This document shows, piece after piece, positions 48,032-57,430 of a stretch of 64,000 nucleotides of DNA. The notes under the pieces were generated by a model. That model was not told the origin of the DNA and did not search any database. It saw only the letters and a list, made by a program, of their open reading frames with translations. Numbering within the stretch: the first letter of the stretch is position 1; every line of letters begins with the position of its first letter. The translations under genes were made by a program, and so were the position numbers. Source of the stretch: Pseudomonas nabeulensis (GTDB lineage Bacteria > Pseudomonadota > Gammaproteobacteria > Pseudomonadales > Pseudomonadaceae); assembly GCF_004682045.1 (NCBI RefSeq), contig NZ_QUZT01000012.1, forward strand, positions 1-64,000. Reading direction: 5' to 3'.

Positions 48032-48208
48032 CCGACCACTGAGAATTCAGCGACCCGAGAACCTTAAGAGACACCCCGCCAGACGCACAAGCCGGCGGAT
48101 TCTGGCGTACCTGTAGGCAACGTTACAAGGCTCAACCCCTATTGCCAGACCCGTCCTACAGCCTCTGTGGGACAAATCCAAATTCCCCATGTGAAATGCA
48201 ATACAAAT

Positions 48209-48296
48209 GTGGGAGGGGGCTTGCCCCCGATGACAGTGGGTCAGCCAATACATCTGGTGGCTGATACACCGCTATCGGGGGCAAGCCCCCTCCCAC
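48209..48296. repeat. REP doublet (REPIN)
   Basis: Complete 88-bp doublet 24 bp after the stop of the ParA-like gene (which is on the minus strand), with the common arms. It separates that gene from the structured leader. Confidence 0.9.
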
Positions 48297-48320
48297 AGGG
48301 GATCTCAGTTGCCTGTCAGA

Positions 48321-49091
48321 TCAGGCGTTTTCCAGCAGGTTATGCAGCTCCACAAACTGCTGCGTCAGCTTGTGCCGAGGGTCCAGGTGGATCAGCGGTT
48401 TGCTCTCCTGGTGCGACTCACGCATGCGCACGGAACTGGCCAGGTACACCGGCAACACCGGCAAGCCCTCTGCAATCAACTCATCCAGCATCTGCTGCGG
48501 CAGGCTTGCGCGGGCCTGGAACTGGTTGACCACGATGCCTTCCACTTCGAGGCCTTCGTTGTGGTCTTCCTTCAATTCTTCGATTTCAGACAACAGGCCA
48601 TACAGCGCCTGGCGCGAAAAGCTGTCGCAGTCGAAAGGGATCAACACGCGATCAGCGGCGATCAACGCCGAAACCGCATAAAAATTCAGCGCCGGCGGAG
48701 TATCCAGGTAAATCCGGTCGTAGTCCTCGGCCAGCTCGTCCAGCAACTTTCGCAGCTTGTTGATCTTGTGCTTGGCCTCAAGCTTGGGCTGCAAATCGGC
48801 CAGTTCTGCGGTGGCGGTGACAACGTGCAGGTTGTCGAACGGTGTTTCGTAGATATCCACCTTGTTCTTCTTGGAAAACGGCCCGGAAGACAGGGTTTGC
48901 TTGAAAAAATCCGCGATCCCCATGGGGATATCGTCGCCCGTCAGCCCGGTCAGGTACTGGGTGGAGTTGGCTTGTGCATCGAGGTCGACCAACAGGGTTC
49001 GATAGCCTTCGCTGGCACTGACTGCTGCCAGGTTGCAGGCAATGCTGGACTTGCCCACACCGCCTTTCTGATTGAACACCACGCGCCGCAT
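48321..49091 (-). CDS. Orphan ParA-family ATPase
   Basis: This 256-residue ParA/MinD-type ATPase has the deviant Walker A FNQKGGVGKSS at residues 6-16, Walker A' LVDLDAQANSTQYL and Walker B IYLDTPPALN. Such ATPases position chromosomes, plasmids or protein assemblies by binding DNA or membrane. ATG 49091 has GGAGG eight bases upstream; a start 15 codons earlier lacks a site. No parB-like gene or parS-type repeat is next to it. A similar lone ParA is conserved in Pseudomonas (PA5028-type). Confidence 0.88.
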   Translation of the reverse strand: MRRVVFNQKGGVGKSSIACNLAAVSASEGYRTLLVDLDAQANSTQYLTGLTGDDIPMGIADFFKQTLSSGPFSKKNKVDIYETPFDNLHVVTATAELADLQPKLEAKHKINKLRKLLDELAEDYDRIYLDTPPALNFYAVSALIAADRVLIPFDCDSFSRQALYGLLSEIEELKEDHNEGLEVEGIVVNQFQARASLPQQMLDELIAEGLPVLPVYLASSVRMRESHQESKPLIHLDPRHKLTQQFVELHNLLENA

Positions 49092-49442
49092 GGAAAAACC
49101 TCCGTGTATCAATGAATGTCCGAGTGTAGAGGGCAAAAGCGCCTGTTAGCTACCTCGTTCATCCATGCATTGCTGCATTGCCGGCCATTGGCGCAATAGC
49201 TGTCATCCGTCGGCGACTCAATAAAGAGAACGGTCCGACAATCCTTTCAAGCCTCAGGTAAAGGACAATCTGCAAATCTTTCCCAGCAAATTGTATTCAG
49301 CCTTGAACAATTCTTTACCAAAGTTTGCTAGAACCCCACTGCACCGGGATAATGCGCGCCATTCGGCCATTGCTCCCTGTCCCGGTATTCGGGGCCACCA
49401 CTGGCTGCACATGGAAGCCCGCAGGGGCGGGATAACGTCTCA
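49092..49442. other. Divergent intergenic region between the ParA gene and the APE-type operon
   Basis: These 351 bp separate two divergent transcription units and should hold both promoters. The central part (about 49250-49330) is AT-rich compared with its surroundings. I could not identify a convincing -35/-10 pair, operator or RNA here. Confidence 0.4.
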
Positions 49443-50162
49443 GTGATCACTTTCAACATCGCCCAATGGCGCGCCTGGGCCCCAGGGCTCGAAAGCGCGG
49501 ACGACTGGCAAACCTGGTGCCAGGCCCCGGTGTTGCTGCCCGCCAGCGAAGCTTCGCCCGACGTGTCATTTCTGCCGGCCATGCAGCGCCGTCGCCTGAG
49601 CCGCCTGGCACGCATGGCGTTCAGCGTGGGTTGGCCACTGGCCGAGGGCCTGCAGGACCTACCGCTGGTGTTCATCTCCCGACATGGCGAAACCCCACGC
49701 ACCCTCGATATCCTCAGCGATCTGGCCAACGAACAGCCTCTGTCGCCGACCCAGTTCAGCCTGTCGGTGCATAACGCGGTGATTGGCCTGTGGTCGATCC
49801 TGCGCAATGAAACCAGCGAAATGACCGCCCTCGCCGCCGCCGGCGACGGCCTGGAGCACGGCATGCTCGAAGCCGCCGCACTGCTCAACGAAGGCGCCCC
49901 TGCGGTGTTGCTGGTGATCACCGAAGAACAGCCACCCGAGGCCTACTCCAGCTGGATCCATGACGTGCCCTTCCCCTACGCCCTTGGCCTGTTGCTGACA
50001 CCGGGCGACGAATGGCAGCTGGAACTGCGTACGGGCACTGTCCAACCCTCGCAAAACCAGTGGCCCCACGCCCTGAACCTGCTGCGCACCCTGCTCAACC
50101 AGCAGGCCACTTGCCAACATGCCTGGAAGAACCGTGTATGGAACTGGCAACGCAAGCCGTGA
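49443..50162 (+). CDS. Beta-ketoacyl synthase-like protein (chain-length-factor type)
   Basis: The 239-residue protein resembles the short Ketoacyl-synt_2 proteins that start aryl polyene clusters. It keeps the N-terminal ketosynthase fold pattern (FLPAMQRRRLSRLARMA, FISRHGETPRTLDIL, SPTQFSLSVHNAVIG) but has no catalytic Cys-His-His set: where a Cys would sit the sequence reads SVHNAV. It probably pairs with an active ketosynthase to set chain length. Translation begins at GTG 49443 with a weak upstream GGGA. It is the first gene of the operon, overlapping the next by 25 bp. Confidence 0.75.
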   Translation: MITFNIAQWRAWAPGLESADDWQTWCQAPVLLPASEASPDVSFLPAMQRRRLSRLARMAFSVGWPLAEGLQDLPLVFISRHGETPRTLDILSDLANEQPLSPTQFSLSVHNAVIGLWSILRNETSEMTALAAAGDGLEHGMLEAAALLNEGAPAVLLVITEEQPPEAYSSWIHDVPFPYALGLLLTPGDEWQLELRTGTVQPSQNQWPHALNLLRTLLNQQATCQHAWKNRVWNWQRKP

Positions 50163-50950
50163 CCGACAAGCCGCGGGACGCCTATTACTGGCGCCTGCTC
50201 GCCACCGCCGCCAGCTTCTTCCTGTTCGGCGTTGGAGGCCTGTGCCTGCGTTTGTTGGTCTTTCCGTTGCTCAGTTGCCTGCCGGGCAGTGCCGAAAAGC
50301 ACCGCCGCCGCGCCCGCCACACCATCAGCAAGTTGTTCTGGCTGTTTATCCGCCTGATGCAACGTGCAGGCGTGCTCACCTACAGCGTCGAAGGCGCCGA
50401 AAAGCTCGGCCGCCCTGGCCAGATGATCATCGCCAACCACCCGTCGCTGATCGATGTGGTGTTCCTGATCGGCCTGGTGCGCCAGGCCAACTGCGTGGTC
50501 AAACAGAGCCTGTGGCAGAACCCCTTTACCCGTGGGCCGGTGCGTGACGCCGGCTACATCAGCAATGACGGCAGCGCCGAAATGCTCGATGCCGCCGCCG
50601 ATGCCCTGCGCGAAGGCCAGACCCTGATCATCTTTCCCGAAGGCACCCGCACCACGCCCGGCGCGGCGCCTGCCTTTCATCGCGGGGGCGCCGCCATTGC
50701 CCTGCGCGGTGCGACAATCGTCACCCCCGTGGTGATCAAGGTCAGCCCTACCACGCTGACCAAGGCTGAACCCTGGTATCGCATCCCAAAATGCCGCGTG
50801 CACTTCAGTTTGCGGGTGGGTGCCGATATAGAACCACAGGCGTTCGCCACACTGGGGCCCGCGCCCCAGGCCTCACGCAAGCTCAACGATTACCTGCACC
50901 ACTATTTTATTAAGGAGCTCGCCGAAGATGAGCGACCAACACCGCCTTGA
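50138..50950 (+). CDS. PlsC-type lysophospholipid acyltransferase
   Basis: The 270-residue membrane-associated protein has one N-terminal hydrophobic segment (about residues 20-48). The acyltransferase motifs are NHPSLID (HX4D, residues about 95-100) and FPEGTRT. In aryl polyene clusters an enzyme of this type attaches the acyl product to a membrane anchor. ATG 50138 follows GGAAGA and lies within the end of the preceding gene; it overlaps the next ACP gene by 23 bp. Confidence 0.82.
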   Translation: MELATQAVTDKPRDAYYWRLLATAASFFLFGVGGLCLRLLVFPLLSCLPGSAEKHRRRARHTISKLFWLFIRLMQRAGVLTYSVEGAEKLGRPGQMIIANHPSLIDVVFLIGLVRQANCVVKQSLWQNPFTRGPVRDAGYISNDGSAEMLDAAADALREGQTLIIFPEGTRTTPGAAPAFHRGGAAIALRGATIVTPVVIKVSPTTLTKAEPWYRIPKCRVHFSLRVGADIEPQAFATLGPAPQASRKLNDYLHHYFIKELAEDERPTPP

Positions 50951-51197
50951 GCACGACATAAAGGCACTGATCATCGAAGCCCTGGGCCTGGAAGACATCA
51001 GTGTCGACGACATCGGTAGCGAGCAGACCCTGTTCGGCGAAGGCCTCGGCCTGGATTCGGTAGATGCCCTGGAATTGGGCCTGGCGATCCAGAAAAAGTA
51101 CGGTATCAAGATCGATGCCGACGCCAAGGACACCCGCAATCACTTCACCAACGTGGCCAGCCTTGCGGCATTTGTCACGGCCAGACAGGCAGCTTGA
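50928..51197 (+). CDS. Acyl carrier protein (first of two)
   Basis: This 89-residue acidic carrier protein has the phosphopantetheine attachment serine in GLGLDSVDALEL near residue 43. It would carry growing chains in the polyene pathway. The AGGAGC site lies inside the acyltransferase gene with which it overlaps. It differs clearly from the ACP encoded next, so the two probably have different partners. Confidence 0.9.
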   Translation: MSDQHRLEHDIKALIIEALGLEDISVDDIGSEQTLFGEGLGLDSVDALELGLAIQKKYGIKIDADAKDTRNHFTNVASLAAFVTARQAA

Positions 51198-51206
51198 GAC
51201 CGGACC

Positions 51207-51461
51207 ATGCAAACTCGTGACGATATTTTCAACACCCTGCGCGATGCCTTGGTGGAACTGTTTGAACTGCCGCCGGAGCGCGTCACCCTCGACGCCAACC
51301 TGTATCAGGACCTGGAAATCGACAGCATCGACGCCGTCGACTTGATCGACCATATCAAGCGCCAGACCGGCAAGAAAATCGCTGCCGAGGAATTCAAGGC
51401 CGTGCGTACTGTGAACGACGTGGTTGAGGCGGTGTACCGCCTGGTGCAACCGGCCGCATGA
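51207..51461 (+). CDS. Acyl carrier protein (second of two)
   Basis: This 84-residue ACP has the attachment serine in DLEIDSIDAVDLIDH near residue 38. The pair of unlike ACPs is a regular feature of aryl polyene clusters, in which they load separate starter and extender steps. It overlaps the following membrane protein gene by 4 bp (ATGA). Confidence 0.9.
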   Translation: MQTRDDIFNTLRDALVELFELPPERVTLDANLYQDLEIDSIDAVDLIDHIKRQTGKKIAAEEFKAVRTVNDVVEAVYRLVQPAA

Positions 51462-52003
51462 GCCGGCTGATCGGCCTTGGCCTGTTGTTGGCGGGGCTGC
51501 TGTACCCCTTTGCGGTGTATTACGGCACCGAGCACTTTGCACCGTGGCAATTCGGTCTGTTGCTGGGCAGCCTGTGGCTGTTGCGCGCACTCACCGGCGC
51601 GCGTCGTCCCGGCAGCCGCTGGATGGCGGTGGCGGTGATTGTGTTCTGCCTGCTGTTGGCCTGGTTCGACAACCCGCACCTGCTGCGCTGGTACCCGAGC
51701 CTGGTCAGTGCGTTCATGTTGGCGCTGTTCGGCTTGAGCCTCAAATACGGCCCGCCGATGGTGGAGCGCCTGGCACGCATGACCGACCCGGTGCTGCCGC
51801 CCCACGCCGTTGTGTATACCCGCCGGGTCACCGTGGTGTGGAGTGTGTTTTTTCTGTGTAATGGCCTGCTTGCCGCCGCCCTCACCCTGTGGGCGCCGCT
51901 GAGTTGGTGGACGTTGTACAACGGCCTGATCGCCTACGGGCTGATGGGGCTGTTGTTTGCCGTGGAATGGCTGGTACGACAAAGGGTTCGAGGCCGCGTA
52001 TGA
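51458..52003 (+). CDS. Integral membrane protein (COG4648-like) of the APE-type cluster
   Basis: The 181-residue protein has about five or six hydrophobic segments (LIGLGLLLAGLLYPFAV, then WQFGLLLGSLWLL and others) and a positively charged C-terminus. It resembles the small membrane proteins found in aryl polyene and related lipid clusters, of unknown function. It overlaps the ACP gene upstream and the ligase downstream by 4 bp each, so it is part of the same coupled set. Confidence 0.75.
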   Translation: MSRLIGLGLLLAGLLYPFAVYYGTEHFAPWQFGLLLGSLWLLRALTGARRPGSRWMAVAVIVFCLLLAWFDNPHLLRWYPSLVSAFMLALFGLSLKYGPPMVERLARMTDPVLPPHAVVYTRRVTVVWSVFFLCNGLLAAALTLWAPLSWWTLYNGLIAYGLMGLLFAVEWLVRQRVRGRV

Positions 52004-53667
52004 AAGGGTTGAAACTTGAGCACTTGCTGCTTGAGCCGTTGGAACAGCGTGGGGTCACTTACGAACCTGCGATGAATCATGCACAGCTGTGGGAGCAATC
52101 CCTGAGCCTCGCGGCGGGCTTGCAGGCGCGTGGCATCCAGCGCCTGGCGGTGTACCTGGAAGACGCCGGCCTGCTGGCGATTGCCCTGCTGGGCGCCTGG
52201 CGGGCCGGGGTCGACGTACTGCTGCCCGCCGACCTGCAACCGCAAACCCGCCACCGTTGGGATGAGGCGGTTGATGCCTGGCTGACAGAAGCTGCGGACC
52301 TCGACACGCTGTATCAAACGCCGTTGAGCCCTGCCCCCCTCGATTTGGATACGTGCCAGCTAAGCCTGTGCACCTCCGGCTCCAGCGGCGAACCCAAACG
52401 CATCGACAAGACCCTGCGCCAATTGGCCAATGAGGTAGAGGCGCTGGAAGCCTTGTGGGGCGCAGAGCTCAAAGAGGCCTGCATCATCGGCAGCGTCGCT
52501 ACCCAGCATATCTACGGTTTGCTGTTCCGCGTGCTGTGGCCGCTGTGCGCCGGGCGTACCTTCGTGCGCAAACAGCTGGCCTTCCCCGAAGACTTGCAAC
52601 GCGCCAGCCGTGAGCACACGCAGTTCGCCTGGGTGGCCAGCCCGGCGCTGCTCAAACGCATGGGCGACAACCTTGACTGGCCGGCGCTGAGCCAAGTGTC
52701 GCGGGTGTTTTCTTCCGGTGGCGCGCTGCCGGTAGAGGCCGCCGGCGACCTGTACGACCGCCTGCAACAATGGCCCACGGAAATCCTCGGCAGCTCGGAA
52801 ACCGGCGGCATCGCCTGGCGCCAGGGTGCGCAGCCGTGGCAGCCGTTCGCCGATGTGGAGCTAAGCCAGGACGCCGATGGCGCGCTGCGCATCGCCTCGC
52901 CTTATCTGCCCGCCGGGCATATCGAACAGACCGCCGACGCTGCACGTATCCATGCCGATGGCCGCTTCGAACTGCTGGGTCGCCTGGACCGCATCGTCAA
53001 GCTGGAAGAAAAACGCATCTCCCTGCCCATGCTGGAACAGGCACTGATGGCTCACCCGTGGGTCGCCGAGACACGCCTGGGCGTGGTGCAAGAAAACCGC
53101 GCCTCCCTCGGCGCTCTGGTGGTACTGAGCGCCGAGGGCCTGCATGCCCTGCGCAATCAGGGCCGGCGCACGCTGACCCAAACCTTGCGCCAGCACCTGA
53201 GCCAACATTGCGAAGCGCTCGCCCTGCCCCGTCGCTGGCGTTTGCTGCGGCAATTGCCGCTGACCAGCCAAGGCAAGCTGCCCCAGGCACACGTCGAGGC
53301 ACTGCTGTTGGCGCCACGGCCAAAAGCCCCGGAAGTCCTGGAGCAAGTCGAAGCCGACGGCGAGTGGACCCTGCAACTGAGCATCCCGCCTGACTTGGCG
53401 TATTTCAGCGGCCACTTCCCGGTCACGCCGGTGCTGCCGGGGGTGGTGCAGGTGGAATGGGCGTTCAATCTGGGCCAGCAACTGCTCGACCTGCCGGCGA
53501 CGTTTGCCGGGATGGAAGTGCTCAAGTTCCAGCAGTTGGTAAGACCGGGCGACCGGATCGAATTGCACCTGCGTTTTGACCAGGAGCGCAGCAAGCTGTA
53601 CTTCGCTTATCGCAACGGCGTTGCGGCCTGCTCCAGCGGTCGCATCCTGTTGGAGACCAGCCAGTGA
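52000..53667 (+). CDS. AMP-dependent ligase fused to a 3-hydroxyacyl-ACP dehydratase domain
   Basis: The 555-residue protein has two domains. Residues 1 to about 440 are an acyl-AMP ligase with the phosphate loop TSGSSGEPK near residue 124, [13 protein letters not shown] and the [15 protein letters not shown] hinge; it would activate an aromatic acid and load it on an ACP. Residues about 455-555 are a hot-dog dehydratase domain with [20 protein letters not shown]. In E. coli-type APE clusters these are, as I recall, separate proteins (ApeH and ApeI type), so the fusion is notable. The start overlaps the preceding stop (ATGA); a REP doublet follows the stop. Confidence 0.85.
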   Translation: MKGLKLEHLLLEPLEQRGVTYEPAMNHAQLWEQSLSLAAGLQARGIQRLAVYLEDAGLLAIALLGAWRAGVDVLLPADLQPQTRHRWDEAVDAWLTEAADLDTLYQTPLSPAPLDLDTCQLSLCTSGSSGEPKRIDKTLRQLANEVEALEALWGAELKEACIIGSVATQHIYGLLFRVLWPLCAGRTFVRKQLAFPEDLQRASREHTQFAWVASPALLKRMGDNLDWPALSQVSRVFSSGGALPVEAAGDLYDRLQQWPTEILGSSETGGIAWRQGAQPWQPFADVELSQDADGALRIASPYLPAGHIEQTADAARIHADGRFELLGRLDRIVKLEEKRISLPMLEQALMAHPWVAETRLGVVQENRASLGALVVLSAEGLHALRNQGRRTLTQTLRQHLSQHCEALALPRRWRLLRQLPLTSQGKLPQAHVEALLLAPRPKAPEVLEQVEADGEWTLQLSIPPDLAYFSGHFPVTPVLPGVVQVEWAFNLGQQLLDLPATFAGMEVLKFQQLVRPGDRIELHLRFDQERSKLYFAYRNGVAACSSGRILLETSQ

Positions 53668-53677
53668 ACCCGCGTCT

Positions 53678-53807
53678 GTGGCGAGGGAGCTTGCTCCCGC
53701 TGGGCTGCAAAGCAGCCCCAATACAGGTAACCCAAATAACCCTGGAAAATCTCGGTGCCTGGGTTGGGAGCGCTGCGCACTCCAGCGGGAGCAAGCTCCC
53801 TCGCCAC
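53678..53807. repeat. Variant REP doublet inside the APE-type operon
   Basis: The arms gtggcgagggagcttgctcc and ggagcaagctccctcgccac differ from the common family of this window, so this is a second REP type. The 130-bp element fills almost the whole 153-bp gap between the ligase and glycosyltransferase genes; most other junctions in the operon overlap. An extra small hairpin GGGCTGC/GCAGCCC lies near the left arm. Confidence 0.85.
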
Positions 53808-53820
53808 AAAGGTCAACACC

Positions 53821-54555
53821 ATGCATAAGCCCTGCGCCCTGATCCCGGTCTACAACCACGAAGCGGCCGTGCCCGCCGTGGTCCAGAGCCTGCTCAGCAG
53901 CGACCTGCCGTGCCTGCTGGTCGACGACGGCAGCAGCCCGGCCTGCGCAGCGGTGTTGGCACAACTGGCCACGCTAGACAACGTCACCCTGTTCACCCTG
54001 CCCACCAACCAGGGCAAGGGCGGCGCCGTGATGGCCGGCTTTCGCGAGGCCGCACGCCTGGGCTTTACCCACGCCCTGCAAGTGGACGCCGACGGCCAGC
54101 ACGACCTGCGCGACGTCACCCTTTTCCTCGACGCCTCCCGCACCCACCCCAACGCGGTCATCTGCGGCTATCCCGAATACGACGACAGCGTGCCCAAGGG
54201 CCGCCTGTACGCACGCTACCTGACCCACGTGTGGGTGTGGATCAACACCCTGTCGCTGCAAATCCGCGACTCGATGTGCGGCTTTCGCGTGTACCCATTG
54301 GCCCCCGTACTGGCGCTGATGGACTCGGCGTATATCGGCACGCGCATGGATTTCGACTCCGACATCCTCGTGCGCCTGGCCTGGCGCAACCAGCCGATGC
54401 GCTGGCTGCCAACCCGTGTGCATTACCCCGCCGATGGCCTGTCGCACTTCCGTTTGTTCCGCGACAACGTACGTATCTCGGCCATGCACACCCGGCTGTT
54501 CTTCGGCATGCTGGTGCGTGCGCCGATGATCCTGTGGCGACGGTGGCAAGCATGA
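53821..54555 (+). CDS. Family 2 glycosyltransferase
   Basis: The 244-residue GT2 enzyme has the GT-A fold with LIPVYNHEA at the start, DDGSSP for nucleotide binding and QVDADGQHD (DXD metal site). A C-terminal basic amphipathic segment could bind the membrane. It is similar to the dolichyl-phosphate mannose synthase-like transferases of APE clusters and may glycosylate the polyene lipid. ATG 53821 follows the REP doublet and has only a weak AAGG site. It overlaps the next gene by 4 bp. Confidence 0.85.
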   Translation: MHKPCALIPVYNHEAAVPAVVQSLLSSDLPCLLVDDGSSPACAAVLAQLATLDNVTLFTLPTNQGKGGAVMAGFREAARLGFTHALQVDADGQHDLRDVTLFLDASRTHPNAVICGYPEYDDSVPKGRLYARYLTHVWVWINTLSLQIRDSMCGFRVYPLAPVLALMDSAYIGTRMDFDSDILVRLAWRNQPMRWLPTRVHYPADGLSHFRLFRDNVRISAMHTRLFFGMLVRAPMILWRRWQA

Positions 54556-55487
54556 GCGACAGCACCAAGCACTGGGCCGACCGCGAGGAGCGCGGCAGCT
54601 ATTGGCTGATGAAACTGACGGCGTTTGCCGCCAAAGTCCTCGGCCGACGCCTGTTGAGTCCGGTGCTGTATGGCATCGTCTTGTACTTCTTCCTGTTTGG
54701 CCGCACGGCGCGCCAGAGCGCCTGGCAGTACCAGCAACGCCTGGCCGACTGGAGCGGACGGGATGACCTGCGCCCCACCCACCGCCGGGTCTTCGGCCAG
54801 TTCATGGCCTTCGCCGACTCCCTGCTCGACAAGCTCGATGTGTGGAATGGCAAGCTGCGCCTGGAACAGATCGAGATCAACGACCCAGCCCAATTGCGCG
54901 GGCAGTTGCGGGGCGAACGCGGGCAGATGCTGGTGGGTGCGCACCTGGGCAACCTGGAAGTGTGCCGCGCCCTCGCCGAAATCGGCGAACAGGTGACCAT
55001 GAACGTGCTGGTGCACACCAAGCACGCCGAACAATTCAACCGCCTGCTGGGCGAAGCCGGCGCGACCCATTTGCGCCTGATCCAGGTCAGCGAACTGGAC
55101 CCGGCCACCATGCTGCTGCTCAGCCAGCGCTTGGACGACGGCGAGTGGCTGGCCATTGCCGGCGACCGCGTACCGCTGCACGGCGGGCGCACGGTGCGGG
55201 TGGACTTCCTCGGCCACGACGCCGCATTCCCCCAGGGCCCGTGGCTGCTGGCCGGTTTGCTCAAGTGCCCGGTGAACCTGCTGATGTGCCTCAAGCACAA
55301 CAACCGCTACCGCCTGACCATCGAGCCGTTCGCCGAGCGGATCGAGTGGAAACGTAATACCCGCGAGCAGGTCATAGCCCTGTGGACCGCGCGCTACGCC
55401 GCACGCCTGGGCCAGTTCTGCCTGGAAGCGCCCCAACAATGGTTCAACTTTTACCCTTTCTGGAAGACCGATGACGACGCATCTTGA
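54552..55487 (+). CDS. LpxL/HtrB-type lipid acyltransferase
   Basis: The 311-residue protein belongs to the lauroyl/myristoyl acyltransferase family, with one N-terminal membrane segment (about residues 32-55), the HX4E-type motif GAHLGNLEV near residue 128 and GDRVPLHGGRTVRV. It would transfer an acyl chain in assembly of the cluster's lipid product, rather than lipid A itself. Start ATG 54552 overlaps the glycosyltransferase stop (ATGA) and its end overlaps the ammonia-lyase by 17 bp. Confidence 0.87.
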   Translation: MSDSTKHWADREERGSYWLMKLTAFAAKVLGRRLLSPVLYGIVLYFFLFGRTARQSAWQYQQRLADWSGRDDLRPTHRRVFGQFMAFADSLLDKLDVWNGKLRLEQIEINDPAQLRGQLRGERGQMLVGAHLGNLEVCRALAEIGEQVTMNVLVHTKHAEQFNRLLGEAGATHLRLIQVSELDPATMLLLSQRLDDGEWLAIAGDRVPLHGGRTVRVDFLGHDAAFPQGPWLLAGLLKCPVNLLMCLKHNNRYRLTIEPFAERIEWKRNTREQVIALWTARYAARLGQFCLEAPQQWFNFYPFWKTDDDAS

Positions 55488-57012
55488 GCCGGTAACCTTT
55501 GGCGAACGCGCTCTGCGCATTGAGGACGTACTGGCCCTGGCCAACCGTCAGGCGCCGACCCACTTGCAGGGCGACACCGCCTATCGCCAGCGTATCGCCA
55601 AGGGCGCGCAGTTCCTCGACTCGCTGCTGGACAAGGAAGGCGTCATCTACGGCGTGACCACCGGCTACGGCGACTCATGCGTGGTGGCGGTGCCGCTGCA
55701 ACACGTCGAGGCGCTGCCCCGTCATCTGTACACCTTCCATGGTTGCGGGCTGGGCAAGTTGCTGGATGCCCAAGCCACCCGTGCGGTGTTGGCCGCGCGC
55801 TTGCAGTCGCTGTGCCACGGCGTCTCCGGCGTGCGCGTGGAGCTGCTGGAACGCCTGCACGCGTTCCTTGAACACGACGTGCTGCCGCTGATCCCGGAAG
55901 AAGGCTCGGTAGGCGCCAGCGGTGATTTGACCCCACTGTCCTACGTGGCCGCGACCTTGTCCGGCGAGCGCGAAGTGATGTTCCGTGGCGAACGCCGCCA
56001 AGCCGCTGACGTGCACCGCGAGCTGGGCTGGGACCCGCTGGTCCTGCGCCCGAAGGAAGCCCTGGCGCTGATGAACGGCACCGCCGTAATGACCGGCCTG
56101 GCCTGCCTGGCCTTCGCCCGCGCCGATTACCTGCTGCAACTGGCCACGCGCATCACCGCGCTGAACGTGGTGGCGCTGCAAGGCAACCCGGAACACTTCG
56201 ACGAGCGTCTGTTCGCCGCCAAGCCGCATCCGGGGCAGATGCAAGTGGCGGCGTGGCTGCGCAAGGACTTGGCGATTGACGCGCCGACCGCGCCGCTGCA
56301 TCGCTTGCAGGACCGCTATTCGCTGCGCTGCGCGCCCCACGTCCTCGGTGTGTTGGCCGACAGCCTCGGCTGGCTGCGCGGGTTCATCGAGACCGAACTG
56401 AACAGCGCCAACGACAACCCGATCATCGATGCCGAAGAAGAGCGCGTGTTGCACGGCGGCCACTTCTACGGCGGCCATATCGCGTTCGCCATGGACAGCC
56501 TCAAGACCCTGGTGGCCAACGTCGCCGACCTGCTCGACCGCCAGCTCGCGCTATTGGTAGACGTGCGCTACAACCACGGCCTGCCCAGCAACCTGTCCGG
56601 CGCGCCAGCGGATCGCGCCATGATCAACCACGGCTTCAAGGCCGTGCAGATCGGCACCAGCGCCTGGACCGCCGAAGCACTGAAAAACACCATGCCGGCC
56701 AGCGTGTTCTCGCGCTCCACCGAATGCCATAACCAGGACAAAGTCAGCATGGGCACCATCGCCGCCCGCGATGCGATCCGCGTGCTGGAGCTGACCGAAC
56801 AGGTCGCCGCCGCCACCCTGCTCGCTGCCAACCAGGGTGTATGGCTGCGCGCCCAGGCCGAGGATGCGCGTCCACTGCCGCCCGCATTGGCCGCGATGCA
56901 TGAACAACTGGCCAACGACTTCCCGCCGGTCATAGAAGACCGCGCCCTGGAAGGCGAGTTGCGCCTGTGCCTGCAACGCATCGCCGAGCAACACTGGAGG
57001 CTGCATGCGTAG
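55471..57012 (+). CDS. Aromatic amino acid ammonia-lyase (HAL/TAL family)
   Basis: The 513-residue enzyme has the MIO-forming triad Ala149-Ser150-Gly151 in GSVGASGDLTPLSY, so it is catalytically equipped to deaminate an aromatic amino acid. The selectivity region reads YTFHGCGLG (His90), as in the lyases of pigment clusters, rather than the SHAAGVG form of histidine utilisation enzymes. No other hut genes are near. A tyrosine or phenylalanine lyase giving coumarate or cinnamate as polyene starter is a reasonable inference. Confidence 0.85.
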   Translation: MTTHLEPVTFGERALRIEDVLALANRQAPTHLQGDTAYRQRIAKGAQFLDSLLDKEGVIYGVTTGYGDSCVVAVPLQHVEALPRHLYTFHGCGLGKLLDAQATRAVLAARLQSLCHGVSGVRVELLERLHAFLEHDVLPLIPEEGSVGASGDLTPLSYVAATLSGEREVMFRGERRQAADVHRELGWDPLVLRPKEALALMNGTAVMTGLACLAFARADYLLQLATRITALNVVALQGNPEHFDERLFAAKPHPGQMQVAAWLRKDLAIDAPTAPLHRLQDRYSLRCAPHVLGVLADSLGWLRGFIETELNSANDNPIIDAEEERVLHGGHFYGGHIAFAMDSLKTLVANVADLLDRQLALLVDVRYNHGLPSNLSGAPADRAMINHGFKAVQIGTSAWTAEALKNTMPASVFSRSTECHNQDKVSMGTIAARDAIRVLELTEQVAAATLLAANQGVWLRAQAEDARPLPPALAAMHEQLANDFPPVIEDRALEGELRLCLQRIAEQHWRLHA

Positions 57013-57430
57013 CCCCGGCGTACTGCATTGCGACACCCAAATCCTCGTGCCGTTTTTTGACGTCGACACCATGAACGTCGTGTGGCACGGACATTACGTG
57101 AAGTACCTGGAAGTGGCGCGCTGTGCGTTGCTGGACAAGATCGGCCACAACTACACAGCCATGCTTGAAGCGGGTTACGCGTGGCCAGTGATCGACCTGC
57201 AACTGCGCTATGTGCGCGGCGCGGTGTTCGGCCAGACCATCAACGTGCGCGCCAGCCTGGTGGAGTGGGAGAACCGCTTGAAGGTCAATTACCTGATTAC
57301 CGACGTGGCCAGCGGCGAGCGTTTGACCCGCGCCAGCACGGTTCAGGTGGCAGTGGAAATCGCCAGCCGTGAGATGCAGCTGGCCTCCCCCAAAGTATTC
57401 ACAGACGCCGTAGAGAGAGCCTTGAAATGA
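57005..57430 (+). CDS. 4HBT-type acyl thioesterase
   Basis: The 141-residue hot-dog protein has the 4-hydroxybenzoyl-CoA thioesterase pattern, FFDVDTMNVVWHGHYVKYLE, with the catalytic Asp near residue 22. It would release or edit acyl-ACP or acyl-CoA intermediates of the cluster. It overlaps the ammonia-lyase by 8 bp and the LolA-like gene by 4 bp (ATGA). Confidence 0.88.
   Translation: MRSPGVLHCDTQILVPFFDVDTMNVVWHGHYVKYLEVARCALLDKIGHNYTAMLEAGYAWPVIDLQLRYVRGAVFGQTINVRASLVEWENRLKVNYLITDVASGERLTRASTVQVAVEIASREMQLASPKVFTDAVERALK

Noticed and set aside
47892..48074. Short minus-strand reading frame with LRTAAAL-like translation
   Set aside because: It runs straight through the inverted repeats of the structured leader; the helices explain the conservation better than a protein, and no ribosome binding site precedes it.
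49303..49334. TTGAAC as a -35 box for the pigment operon
   Set aside because: No acceptable -10 hexamer lies 15-19 bp downstream (best candidate TGCTAG matches at only two positions).
55471..57012. Histidine utilisation enzyme (hutH)
   Set aside because: There are no hut genes around, the substrate-selectivity segment is FHGCG rather than SHAAG, and the gene is embedded in a pigment-type operon.
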